Assembly: GCA_934155005.1 (NCBI GenBank) | Contig: CAKPGR010000004.1 | Span: forward strand, 1 to 54,368 | Reading direction: 5' to 3' | Length of the DNA: 54,368 nt | From: an uncultured Bacilli bacterium | GTDB taxonomy: Bacteria; Bacillota_I; Bacilli_A; RF39; UBA660 | Shown: piece after piece, positions 24,571 to 33,904 of the stretch | Numbering within the stretch: position 1 is the stretch's first letter | Layout: each line of letters begins with the position of its first letter | Translations under genes and position numbers: made by a program | The notes under the pieces: generated by a model | The model's database searches: none | What the model saw: only the letters and a program-made list of their open reading frames with translations | Told to the model about the DNA's origin: nothing

Positions 24571-25975
24571 AATTATTAACCCTATGCCTAGAAGGCTTTG
24601 TTGATTTAGTAATAGCTTTAAAAGTATATCCATTATCTTTACCATATTTAATTATTCTTCTAATAGCATTCAAAGTTTTATAATTACCTTCAAAATCATG
24701 AAGTAAAACAACATTATTTTGATAAACTAAATTATTAACTACATTATTATAAATATCATTCTCGTCTCTAGCTCCACCAGCATCCTCACATGAAACATTC
24801 CAATCAAAATAACTATATCCTTTATCTAAAACTTGACTAGTTAAAATACTCATAATACCACTACTATATTTTCTACTAACTGTATTAGAACTTCCACCTG
24901 GAAATCTAATAATATTACTATATTCACCAGTAATACTATGAACTTTTTCTCTAATGCTATTTAAATCCGAAAAATAATTATCAACACTAGAATAAATATA
25001 ACTATAATCATGTGTATAACTATGAAGTGCGACTGTATGTCCATCATCATGTTCCTGTTTAATTAAATAATTAAGAGAGTCATCATGATTTATAACAAAA
25101 AATGTAACCTTAATATTTTCTTCTTTTAAAATTTGAAGTAAAGAAGGGGTTATAGTAGCACTTGGTCCATCATCAAAAGTAAGATAAATTATTTTTCCAC
25201 TTCCATCAATAGCAGGCACTTGATCATAATTAATAACATTTATAGTACGCGTAGCAACAGACTCATTACCTTTATTATCATATGCTTTATATTTTATTTC
25301 ATATTTACCAACTGTATTAGTATCAACATTTCCTTCAACAACAACATTATCTATAACACCATCACAATTATCTTTAACAATATAACCTGGTTCTACATAC
25401 TCTTCTCCAACATAAACATTAATTAAATGTTCCCCAAGCAATGCTATATCAGGGCCTTTTATATCACCATATTTAATTTTTCTTTTAACCTCACTTTTAT
25501 TTAAAGAAGAATCCTCAACGCTATATATAATAAAATCTTTTTCTTTTTTTATTTTAACTTTATTTGTAATATCACCATCATAATTATCAAATGCTTTATA
25601 TCCTTCTTCTACATATTCGCTAGAAGGGCAAGTATAACTATCACCTTTTAACTTAATACTTGGTTTAACTTTGTCAACAACACTAATTTTTCTTATTTTT
25701 TTAACTTTACCACTTCTAACATTCAAACTATACTCAACTGTATAATTACCTATTTTTTTATTATTTATATTATTTTTAATTTTAACATCATCAGTTTTAT
25801 CCAAAAAATTATATAAGCCAATATAACCTGGTTCTTTATATTTCTCATTTAAATTAATAGTCAATTCTTTTTTGCCTTTTAATATAATACTCGGTTTTGA
25901 TAAAATAAAATTAATAGAAATAAAACTTGCTAACAAAATAATAAAATAAATTCCATCATAACTTAACTTCTTCAC
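24569..25975 (-). CDS. Polysaccharide deacetylase with Ig-like (DUF5011) repeats
   Basis: 468 residues. An N-terminal membrane helix (about 7-25) is followed by three Ig-like DUF5011 repeats (about 27-100, 104-169, 175-247). A NodB deacetylase domain then has TFDDGP (266-271, Asp268/Asp269), HSYTH (318-322) and RFPGG. It probably removes acetyl groups from peptidoglycan sugars at the cell surface. The start is GTG with GAGGGTG upstream. Confidence 0.88.
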   Translation of the reverse strand: MKKLSYDGIYFIILLASFISINFILSKPSIILKGKKELTINLNEKYKEPGYIGLYNFLDKTDDVKIKNNINNKKIGNYTVEYSLNVRSGKVKKIRKISVVDKVKPSIKLKGDSYTCPSSEYVEEGYKAFDNYDGDITNKVKIKKEKDFIIYSVEDSSLNKSEVKRKIKYGDIKGPDIALLGEHLINVYVGEEYVEPGYIVKDNCDGVIDNVVVEGNVDTNTVGKYEIKYKAYDNKGNESVATRTINVINYDQVPAIDGSGKIIYLTFDDGPSATITPSLLQILKEENIKVTFFVINHDDSLNYLIKQEHDDGHTVALHSYTHDYSYIYSSVDNYFSDLNSIREKVHSITGEYSNIIRFPGGSSNTVSRKYSSGIMSILTSQVLDKGYSYFDWNVSCEDAGGARDENDIYNNVVNNLVYQNNVVLLHDFEGNYKTLNAIRRIIKYGKDNGYTFKAITKSTKPSRHRVNN

Positions 25976-26057
25976 AGTAACACCCTCTTAAAAGTAAACA
26001 TACTTATTTTATTTTAACATTTTTTTTACAATCTTTAAACCTATTTATTTAAATTTA

Positions 26058-26088
26058 TAAAATAAAAGCAAGATTAACTTGCTCTTAT
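26058..26088 (-). terminator. Intrinsic terminator of the glucosaminidase-like gene
   Basis: Minus-strand stem AGCAAG / CTTGCT, extended by A-T pairs, with a five-base loop and a T-rich tail. It spans the stop codon. Confidence 0.7.
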
Positions 26089-26754
26089 TTTATTTATATA
26101 ATTATTTATACTACTAGCCCATGTAGTACTAGCAGCGTATTTGGGATTAATTGTCTCTGGTGTTGTCAAACCATAAGCATAATAATTATTATATAAATTA
26201 TTCATAAAACTACTTATTCCTTCTTCTAATGAACCAAAAGCCATATAAGATCCATTCGATCCTTTTTGACCTCCAACATTATAAGAATATTTAACTAAAC
26301 CACTACATTCCCAAGAACAACCTGTTTCATGTAAAACGATTGCAACAGCAAGATATGGATCAATTCCAAGATTTAAAGCATAATCAGCGAATAAAGCACC
26401 TGTACCACTTAAAGTGGATGATAAATTTCTATTTAATTTATCTATTAAGGCATCCCTAGTTAAACCATCATAAACTATCTCAGGTTCAACCACTTGGGCA
26501 ACTTCTTCGTTTTCATCATTTTGTTCTAATGTATCATCCTCAGTTACTACTTCTTGAGTAGTTTCCGAATCTGTTTCTAAAACAGATGTTACATCGATCT
26601 TTTTTGTTGTATTTTCTAAAATGTTGTTTGATAATAATAATTCGCTATCTACTTTTTTTTCTTGCTTAACTTCGTTTTTAAATGAAAATGTTATTCCTAT
26701 TAAAACAATTGAGATTATAGCCAGGCCGGCTTTAATCTTCTGCTCAGTTTTCAA
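26074..26754 (-). CDS. Membrane-anchored glucosaminidase/lysozyme-like protein
   Basis: 226 residues. A membrane anchor (about 8-24), an acidic spacer (about 55-92), then a C-terminal lysozyme-fold domain with LHETGCSW (Glu143 likely catalytic), VGG and a Cys146-Cys150 pair that could form a disulfide. It likely trims peptidoglycan. The start is TTG at 26752-26754, five bases after GGAGAGGTG. The longer frame opening at 26820 is false because that TTG is part of the -35 box. Confidence 0.75.
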   Translation of the reverse strand: MKTEQKIKAGLAIISIVLIGITFSFKNEVKQEKKVDSELLLSNNILENTTKKIDVTSVLETDSETTQEVVTEDDTLEQNDENEEVAQVVEPEIVYDGLTRDALIDKLNRNLSSTLSGTGALFADYALNLGIDPYLAVAIVLHETGCSWECSGLVKYSYNVGGQKGSNGSYMAFGSLEEGISSFMNNLYNNYYAYGLTTPETINPKYAASTTWASSINNYINKIRAS

Positions 26755-26791
26755 ATTTTCACCTCTCCATTTTTTGACGAAAACATTATTG

Positions 26792-26820
26792 ATATTACCA
26801 TATAAGGGGGTATTTGTCAA
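26792..26820 (-). promoter_or_regulatory. Promoter of the glucosaminidase-like gene
   Basis: Minus strand: TTGACA (26815-26820), 17-bp spacer, TAATAT (26792-26797). It is close to consensus and fixes the translation start downstream. Confidence 0.8.
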
Positions 26821-26889
26821 ATTATGACATTAATAATATACCCACTTATATTATATTCTATTCAAAAAATTTTAAGATAAAAATTAAAT

Positions 26890-29800
26890 TCAACTATTTA
26901 TTTGTATTAATTTACCATCAATAATTGAATATAAGTACATATAAATCTTCTTGTTAGTTTTTCTACAAATATAATCTCTATACCCTTTTAATTGTTTTAA
27001 ATATGCTTTATCATCAGTATTTCTCAACTTATAATCAACAATTTTAAAAGAATCATTAGTTTCAATTAATAAATCAATAATTCCATGATAATTAATATCA
27101 TTTAAATCATATATAAATTCATACTCTTTAAAAATATTAATAGCATCTTTAAATATATTTGTACTCAAAAATGTTTCAACTAGTTTAGTTTCATAGTCAG
27201 ATAATTCGGTATAATCTGGATTTAAAAAATCAATATTTTCAAATATGGTATGCATTCTTCTACCAAAATGAATACTATCATAATTTTTTTCAGTGTACAA
27301 ACTTATATTTTCTTTTGAAAAATGATCTTCAACTATTTCATCAAATAAAAAATTTTTATTCTCAATTATTATTTTTTTATCAGATTGTTTTATTTTAGTT
27401 AAATAGTTAGTGTTTCTTAATTGATTGTACATTTTAGTTAGTGGAATATCATTTAAATTAATTTTTTTTATATATGGATTTAAACTTTTAGACAAAGAAT
27501 CAACAATATCAAAGAAAGATTTATATTTCATTTTATCGTAATAATCAAATTCTTTATCTTCATTTTTTAAATTAGGCATTATCATAATCATTTTTTCCTT
27601 AGCCCTAGTAAGAGCAACATAAAATAATCTTATTTTTTCAGAAATATCATCTCTCGTATACTTATCTTTAAGTAAATATTTATAGAATGTTTGCATAATA
27701 CCATTATCAATATAAGGCGTTATAATACCATATTCATTATCAAATGTTATTTTATCATTTATTTCCTGTTTATTAAATTTTGAATATAATCCCGTATAAT
27801 AACAAAGATGATATTCAAGGCCTTTTGATTTATGTATAGTCATTATTTTAACACCATTATCTTCCATATCTCTTGAAAATGTTATTTTTGAATTTTCTTG
27901 TGTTATTTTATCTAAATAATCATTAAATTCATATATTGTATATCCCATTTCACTTAATTTATTAGAAGTATCAATAAGATAATCTAAACAAGCTATATGT
28001 TTTTTTATGTCACCAACTGTAATTATTTTTTCATAAAATTTAAATTTATCTATTATCACATCTATTACTTCATTAATAGCGTGATTCTTATAATCAATTG
28101 TTTTAATAAGTTTTATTAAATCAGAATCATCATAGTTTTCATTTTGAAAATAATTAAATATTTCATTATCACTCATATTATATAAATAACTTCTTAAAAC
28201 ACTTATAAAAGAATACCTATACTTAATATCATCTTTGTTTAAAATCATTAAATTAATAATATTTTTAATAATAAAAACATCAATATTATCACTTATATTT
28301 TCATCCTTATAAATACATAATGGAATATTTAAATATTCAAATATTTTTTTATATAAATTAAAATTAGTTGATGTGGACATCAAAATAGCAATATCAGAAT
28401 ATTCTAATTTTCTAATTTTTTTAGTGTCTTTATCAAAAATTTTATAGTCATTTTCTATTTTATTTTTTATATCATACGCACATATAAAAGCTTCTATTTC
28501 TTCTTTTTTAAATGTTCCATCAATTTCATAAGTAAAAATATCCAAATTATTATTTTGATTAACATTACCCATTTCATCATAAGCTTTATTTCCATAAATC
28601 ATTTGATGACTTTCTAAATAATCAGCACCACCAATTTTAATATCCATAATTTGGTTAAAAATTAAATTTATGTTATTTAAAACTTCATTTCTTGATCTAA
28701 AATTCTTATTTAAATCAATTTTATAACCACCATTATTTTTAGAATATAAATTATATTTATTTTTAAATAAATTAGGATTAGCATTTCTAAATCGATAAAT
28801 AGATTGTTTAACATCACCAACCATATAAACATTATTATTTTGTATATATGATATAAATAGCTCTTGTAAATCACTAGTATCCTGATATTCATCAATCATA
28901 ATTTCATTCAAAGAATTTTTTAATTCATCTCTAACACATGAATTAGATTCTACAACTTTAATTGCCATTTTAGCTATATCACTAAATTCATATAAATCAT
29001 ATTTACTTTTGAAACTGTTTAAATTTTGATCTAACAGTTTAATAATATCAATAATTATACTAACATATTCTTTTGTCATGTAAATAGAATCTTTTAAGAT
29101 TGCTGAATTTAGATAAGGCGTTAAATCTTTTATTTCTTTAATAATTTTTGAAATGTTATCTTTTATTTTTTTTGCTTCAAAAGATCCATCACGTAATATT
29201 GGTAATTTAATATTTAGACTTTTTATTTCATCATAATCCTTAACATATAAAATTGAACTTATAGCTTCTTCAAATTTAATATAATAATCATTATCAACAT
29301 ATTCTTCTAAATCAACAAATAGTTTATTTATCTCGCCTATCTTATCTCTTAAAAAATCCATATATTCTTCAATTCTTTTTTTTATTAATGTATCATTATA
29401 ATAATTATTTATATAACTTTCTAAATAACTTCCCTTATCATAAATCATATCTAATTTTTCATTAATTTTAAGAATAGCTTTTTTTATTTCATCATCATCT
29501 CTAGTACAAAAGTCATCAATTAATTTTAAAAATAATGGATTTTTATCACTATATAATTTTTCAAATATTTCATTTAAATATTCTTCTTTTTTTTGATTTA
29601 TAACACCAGGATCAACTATTGAAATATTTTTACCAATATTTAATAAATAATTATACTTTTTTACAATTGATAAAGCATATGAATCAAATGTTGTGATATA
29701 GGCACTATCTATCCTATCAAGTTGTTGTTCTAATGCTTTTACCTCTTTTATTTTTTTTCTAATTCTATCTTTCATTTCACTTGCAGCTGCATTTGTAAAT

Positions 29801-29961
29801 GTTAAAATTAAAAGCTCATCAATATTAACACCATCTTGTAATTTTCTAAGTACTCTTTCACTTAAAACAGCAGTTTTACCACTTCCCGCCCCAGCACTTA
29901 CAATAATATTAGTATTATCTTTTAAAATTGCTTCATTTTGTTCCTTTGTCCAATTAGGCAT
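26890..29961 (-). CDS. addA: ATP-dependent helicase/nuclease AddA
   Basis: 1023 residues. UvrD-type helicase with Walker A SAGAGSGKT (22-30), DEYQDTSDLQ, DVKQSIYRFRNA and FYVALTRAKEKM, then a C-terminal RecB-type nuclease with IVDYK. With AddB it resects double-strand ends for recombination. It is shorter than the roughly 1230 residues of B. subtilis AddA. The start at 29961 follows AGGTGGTGAT and lies eight bases inside the end of addB. Confidence 0.93.
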   Translation of the reverse strand: MPNWTKEQNEAILKDNTNIIVSAGAGSGKTAVLSERVLRKLQDGVNIDELLILTFTNAAASEMKDRIRKKIKEVKALEQQLDRIDSAYITTFDSYALSIVKKYNYLLNIGKNISIVDPGVINQKKEEYLNEIFEKLYSDKNPLFLKLIDDFCTRDDDEIKKAILKINEKLDMIYDKGSYLESYINNYYNDTLIKKRIEEYMDFLRDKIGEINKLFVDLEEYVDNDYYIKFEEAISSILYVKDYDEIKSLNIKLPILRDGSFEAKKIKDNISKIIKEIKDLTPYLNSAILKDSIYMTKEYVSIIIDIIKLLDQNLNSFKSKYDLYEFSDIAKMAIKVVESNSCVRDELKNSLNEIMIDEYQDTSDLQELFISYIQNNNVYMVGDVKQSIYRFRNANPNLFKNKYNLYSKNNGGYKIDLNKNFRSRNEVLNNINLIFNQIMDIKIGGADYLESHQMIYGNKAYDEMGNVNQNNNLDIFTYEIDGTFKKEEIEAFICAYDIKNKIENDYKIFDKDTKKIRKLEYSDIAILMSTSTNFNLYKKIFEYLNIPLCIYKDENISDNIDVFIIKNIINLMILNKDDIKYRYSFISVLRSYLYNMSDNEIFNYFQNENYDDSDLIKLIKTIDYKNHAINEVIDVIIDKFKFYEKIITVGDIKKHIACLDYLIDTSNKLSEMGYTIYEFNDYLDKITQENSKITFSRDMEDNGVKIMTIHKSKGLEYHLCYYTGLYSKFNKQEINDKITFDNEYGIITPYIDNGIMQTFYKYLLKDKYTRDDISEKIRLFYVALTRAKEKMIMIMPNLKNEDKEFDYYDKMKYKSFFDIVDSLSKSLNPYIKKINLNDIPLTKMYNQLRNTNYLTKIKQSDKKIIIENKNFLFDEIVEDHFSKENISLYTEKNYDSIHFGRRMHTIFENIDFLNPDYTELSDYETKLVETFLSTNIFKDAINIFKEYEFIYDLNDINYHGIIDLLIETNDSFKIVDYKLRNTDDKAYLKQLKGYRDYICRKTNKKIYMYLYSIIDGKLIQINS

Positions 29962-32227
29962 TAATATCACCACCTAAAAAATCTTTATAATTTTGTTTTT
30001 CTAAATAAACAATATCTTTATTTGTCTTATAGCAAATATCTCTATATTCACAATATTCGCAACCTATTAATTTTTGATCTATATTTTTAGGATTAATCGA
30101 AAAGTCAGTATCTATTATTTTGTCAATAGCCATATCAATTTGTTTATCTACAATATGCTCTAAGTTATTCATTTCTTCATCTGTTAAAAGTTTAGAATAT
30201 ATACTAAAACCTTTGGACGTTGTTTTCATTGATTTTATAACTTTACTATCTTGATGATTTTTATCAAACTTTTCTAAAATATCAATATCATCGGTACTAT
30301 AACCTTCTAAACGATATAACTTTTTTTCTTCTTCTAAATAATTATCTTGATGATTTAATTTATTATGTATTAATTTTTGTAAATAAAATCCAGCTATTTT
30401 AACATTTTTAATTTCAGAATTTTTAATTAAGTATAAATATATTGGCAGTTGCATATTTAATCCATAAATAGTATCATCTAAGTTTATACTTGGACTACCC
30501 GTTTTATAATCAATAATAGCCACAATCATTCTATCTTCTTCTTTTTTATATTTAATTTTATCGATATAACCTTTGAATGTAATTTTTATATTTCTACTCT
30601 TATCAACTATAATTTCTTTTTCGGTTAATATTTCATTTAATTCTGAATAATTATCTTGATCTTTAATAATATTAATAATTTTAAATAAATCTTTTTTTAA
30701 TTTATTTATAAAAAATAATTCTTTATTTGTAAATAATTTATCCTTTATATAATTTTCATATTCTTTTTCAAAGTCAAAGTTATCTTTAAAACAAATGGAT
30801 AATATATAATGAAATAAGTTACCTATATAAGCATTAAAATTATCTTCTTTTCTATTTAATTTTAAAATATTTGAAATATAATACTTAAAACTACACTTAC
30901 TATAATTATTTAGTGATGAATATGACAAATTAAGTTTATTATTGATATATTTATAAAATTTTTCTTTATCAATATGTGTATACTTATTATCATAATTTAA
31001 ATAATCAATATCATTATAATTTGAATATAATAAATCAATATCATCATCTTTTTCATTGAATTTTATAAAATTATCTAATTTAAGAGACAATACTAGCTTA
31101 TTATATAAGTTAGAATAAGAATATTTTTTTTCATTCATAATAATTACATTTGAATCATTAATTAAAGAAGATTTATAATACTCTTTACCATCAAATTTTA
31201 ACTTATAAGATATAAAAACATTTTCATATGTCATTATTTTTTTTATTTTTTCTTTTTCTATTATATTTTTTTCAGATGATGTAAATAATCCATATTTTTT
31301 CTTTTCATTATCAGCTAAATAATCTTCATCTTTATATATTTTAGGAAAAATACCTTGATTAAATCCTAAAATAAAATAGTAACCATCATTTGTAATATCA
31401 TCTAACTTTACTATATTTACAGCATTATCTAATTTATTTCTACTTATTTTTTTATTTCTTATTTCTTGTTCTATTAAATAAATTACTGTATCATCAAGTT
31501 CCACAAAACTATATTTATTTATAATATCAGTAATTATTTTTTTTAATTTTATATTTTCTACATAATTTATAGCTGTTTCTAAATTTTGTTCTTGTTTTAA
31601 TTTATTTAAAAATGCATTTATTTCAATCATTCCATATATAGATATTTTTTCATTTATGTTAATAGGAACATTATATAGTTTAAATAGTCTTTTTAAGGGG
31701 ATAATATATTCACTACCTACATTTACTAAATTAAATTGATTTAAATTACCTTTTTCTAATGTCATAATTTTATCGATAACAAAATTAATTTCATCATCTA
31801 TGGTTTGAAATTCATATATAGGGTTATTAATATTATTATAAACATTTTCTAATACTAAGTAATCATATTTTTTTATCTCCTCCATAATATATGAATCTAA
31901 TTTAATATTATCTATAACAATTCTTTTTATACTTTTTTTAAACAGTGGTTTATAGTTTACCAAATTATTTTCTATTAACTCTTCTTTTAATTTTTGATTA
32001 AATAAAAAATTATCTAAATACATTTTAGCAATTTCATATTTATAATTATATTTTTTTACTAAATAATAAATAGCTCTTTCATCCACATATCCAAAATAAT
32101 CATTTATAAATTCTTGTTTTGTCATTATTTTCAAATTTAACATTTTATTTTGATTATTTAAATATTTTAAAATTTTAGTTTTATTATTTGTTATTACAAT
32201 ATCATTATTATTTAGCTTTTCATACAT
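29954..32227 (-). CDS. addB: AddB-like nuclease subunit
   Basis: 757 residues, much shorter than B. subtilis AddB (about 1160). The N-terminus lacks a Walker A motif; the middle is a degenerate helicase fold. The C-terminal part is a PD-(D/E)XK nuclease with AIIDYKTG, flanked by iron-sulfur ligands: one Cys in YSKCSFKYY and three in GCEYCEYRDIC. Forms a pair with AddA. The start at 32227 follows GGAGAG; the in-frame ATG five codons earlier overlaps that site. Confidence 0.85.
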   Translation of the reverse strand: MYEKLNNNDIVITNNKTKILKYLNNQNKMLNLKIMTKQEFINDYFGYVDERAIYYLVKKYNYKYEIAKMYLDNFLFNQKLKEELIENNLVNYKPLFKKSIKRIVIDNIKLDSYIMEEIKKYDYLVLENVYNNINNPIYEFQTIDDEINFVIDKIMTLEKGNLNQFNLVNVGSEYIIPLKRLFKLYNVPININEKISIYGMIEINAFLNKLKQEQNLETAINYVENIKLKKIITDIINKYSFVELDDTVIYLIEQEIRNKKISRNKLDNAVNIVKLDDITNDGYYFILGFNQGIFPKIYKDEDYLADNEKKKYGLFTSSEKNIIEKEKIKKIMTYENVFISYKLKFDGKEYYKSSLINDSNVIIMNEKKYSYSNLYNKLVLSLKLDNFIKFNEKDDDIDLLYSNYNDIDYLNYDNKYTHIDKEKFYKYINNKLNLSYSSLNNYSKCSFKYYISNILKLNRKEDNFNAYIGNLFHYILSICFKDNFDFEKEYENYIKDKLFTNKELFFINKLKKDLFKIINIIKDQDNYSELNEILTEKEIIVDKSRNIKITFKGYIDKIKYKKEEDRMIVAIIDYKTGSPSINLDDTIYGLNMQLPIYLYLIKNSEIKNVKIAGFYLQKLIHNKLNHQDNYLEEEKKLYRLEGYSTDDIDILEKFDKNHQDSKVIKSMKTTSKGFSIYSKLLTDEEMNNLEHIVDKQIDMAIDKIIDTDFSINPKNIDQKLIGCEYCEYRDICYKTNKDIVYLEKQNYKDFLGGDINA

Positions 32228-32310
32228 AATAACACTCTCCATATTTTTATTATATCATTTCAAAATAAATATTTCTATTTTATTATTTGATATTACTATT
32301 TTTTATAAAA

Positions 32311-32334
32311 AAAAATATTGATTGATTCAATATT
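32311..32334 (-). terminator. Intrinsic terminator of spo0A
   Basis: Minus-strand AATATTGA ... TCAATATT (loop of five) followed by T9, just after the spo0A stop codon. Confidence 0.75.
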
Positions 32335-33093
32335 TTAACACCCTATCTTACTACCTTCTAATTTTAATTTATCAGCTATTGTAACGATGAATTCTGAATT
32401 TGTTGGTTTTGCTTTATCAATATCTACACTATGTCCAAATATTTCTTCCATCAAATCCCAGTCACCTCTATTCCAGCTAACTTCAATAGCATGTCTTATT
32501 GCTCTTTCAACTCTTGATACTGTTGTATCAAATTTTGCTGCAAGTTCTGGATATAACTCTTTTGTTATACCTCCTATTGTTTCTGGTTTATTATAAATAA
32601 TACTTATTCCTTCTCTAATATATTGATAACCTTTTATATGAGATGGAATTCCAAGTTCATGTAAAACCTTTGTTATTGATATTTGTAAGTTGTTATAATT
32701 AAGGTCTATACTTTTACCTTCATCTTCTCTAAACAAATTTTTAATTCTTTTTTCTAAATCAACTAGTTCAAAAGGTTTTAAAATAAAATAATTAACTCCA
32801 AAATCAGAAACTTGTCTTATAACCTCACTAGCATTATAACTAGTTGATACAATTACCTTCTTATTCATTGATCTTTTTTTCATTTCTTCTAAAACATATA
32901 AACCATCTTTGTTAGGCATAATTAAATCAAGTATTACAGCATCTATTTCATCAAAATGATCTTGTAACATATTAATTCCTTCTAAACCATCATAAGCTTC
33001 AAACATAACACGAACATCACTACTACTTCTAAAATACTCCTTAATCATATTAACTAAGTTAACATTATCATCTATTACAAGTACTTTAATCAT
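32335..33093 (-). CDS. spo0A: Sporulation master regulator Spo0A
   Basis: 252 residues. Receiver domain with the phospho-acceptor Asp56 (VILDLIMP), acidic pair at 8-9 and Lys106 (LKPF). After a short linker the Spo0A C-terminal DNA-binding domain follows: ELAAKFDTTVSRVERAIRHAIEVSW. Phosphorylated Spo0A starts sporulation. It has its own promoter (TATAAT at 33135-33140 on the minus strand) and a 0A box upstream, so autoregulation is likely. Confidence 0.96.
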   Translation of the reverse strand: MIKVLVIDDNVNLVNMIKEYFRSSSDVRVMFEAYDGLEGINMLQDHFDEIDAVILDLIMPNKDGLYVLEEMKKRSMNKKVIVSTSYNASEVIRQVSDFGVNYFILKPFELVDLEKRIKNLFREDEGKSIDLNYNNLQISITKVLHELGIPSHIKGYQYIREGISIIYNKPETIGGITKELYPELAAKFDTTVSRVERAIRHAIEVSWNRGDWDLMEEIFGHSVDIDKAKPTNSEFIVTIADKLKLEGSKIGC

Positions 33094-33134
33094 AAATTTA
33101 TTTACCCTCTCTTTCGTAGTACTGCTTAAAACTA

Positions 33135-33140
33135 ATTATA
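33135..33140 (-). promoter_or_regulatory. -10 box of spo0A
   Basis: The minus strand reads TATAAT about 42 bp upstream of the spo0A start. No clear -35 is seen, which fits an activated promoter. Confidence 0.45.
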
Positions 33141-33181
33141 CTCCTTATATTTACATATTTCTAGAATTTTTTTTATCTAAT

Positions 33182-33190
33182 TTTGTCGAA
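33182..33190 (+). promoter_or_regulatory. Spo0A box upstream of spo0A
   Basis: TTTGTCGAA is a full match to the 0A box (TTTGTCRAA). It abuts the tpiA stop codon and lies about 45 bp upstream of the spo0A -10 box. Confidence 0.6.
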
Positions 33191-33904
33191 TTACTTTAAA
33201 TATAAATTAATTATATCTATAAATTCATTGTAATTAGTTGATGCTTTGCCAACTAAAACACCATCTAATCCAGCAATTTTTTTTATATATTCTATATTAT
33301 TTTTATTAATACTTCCACCATATAATACTTTAACATCTTCAATTTTATGGATTTTTTTTACATAATTTTTTATATATAATATTATTCTTTCAATTTCCTT
33401 TTTACTAGGAATGTTACCTGTTCCAATTGACCATATAGGTTCATATGCGATTATTATTTTATTTAATTTATTATCTTTTAAAGCATTATTTATTTGCCTT
33501 TTCAAGACTATTTTAGTCATACCAAATTTATTTTCTTTTTTCGTTTCACCAATACATAAAATTGGATTTAAATTATATTTAATAGCTAAATTAATTTTTT
33601 TATTGATTTTTTTATCTGTTTCATTATTATTTTTTCTTCTTTCACTATGTCCAACTAATATATATTTTATTCCTAGTGAATTAGTTTGTTTGGCTGATAC
33701 TTCTCCTGTATAAGCTCCTGTATCTTCTGAACAAATATTTTGAATTCCAATATTATAATCTTTATTCAAAAAAAAAGGTATAAATACATTTGTAGGGCAA
33801 ATTATAACATTCTCTTTATCAATTTCTCGTGTTCCTTCTATATACTCTTTTATTTCACTTAAAGTTAAATTCATCTTTAAATTACCAACTACTATTTTAT
33901 TCAT
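33191..33904 (-). CDS. tpiA: Triosephosphate isomerase
   Basis: 237 residues, slightly short. Catalytic residues are in place: Asn8 and Lys10 (GNLKMN, where GNWKMN is usual), His86 (GHSERR), Glu155 (AYEPIW), and the phosphate loop YGGSI...GVLVGKAS. It interconverts dihydroxyacetone phosphate and glyceraldehyde 3-phosphate. It overlaps the end of the glycosyltransferase gene and closes the pgk operon. Confidence 0.95.
   Translation of the reverse strand: MNKIVVGNLKMNLTLSEIKEYIEGTREIDKENVIICPTNVFIPFFLNKDYNIGIQNICSEDTGAYTGEVSAKQTNSLGIKYILVGHSERRKNNNETDKKINKKINLAIKYNLNPILCIGETKKENKFGMTKIVLKRQINNALKDNKLNKIIIAYEPIWSIGTGNIPSKKEIERIILYIKNYVKKIHKIEDVKVLYGGSINKNNIEYIKKIAGLDGVLVGKASTNYNEFIDIINLYLK

Noticed and set aside
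26812..26821. TTTGTCAAA as a third Spo0A box
   Set aside because: It coincides with a consensus -35 hexamer, which explains the sequence without Spo0A.
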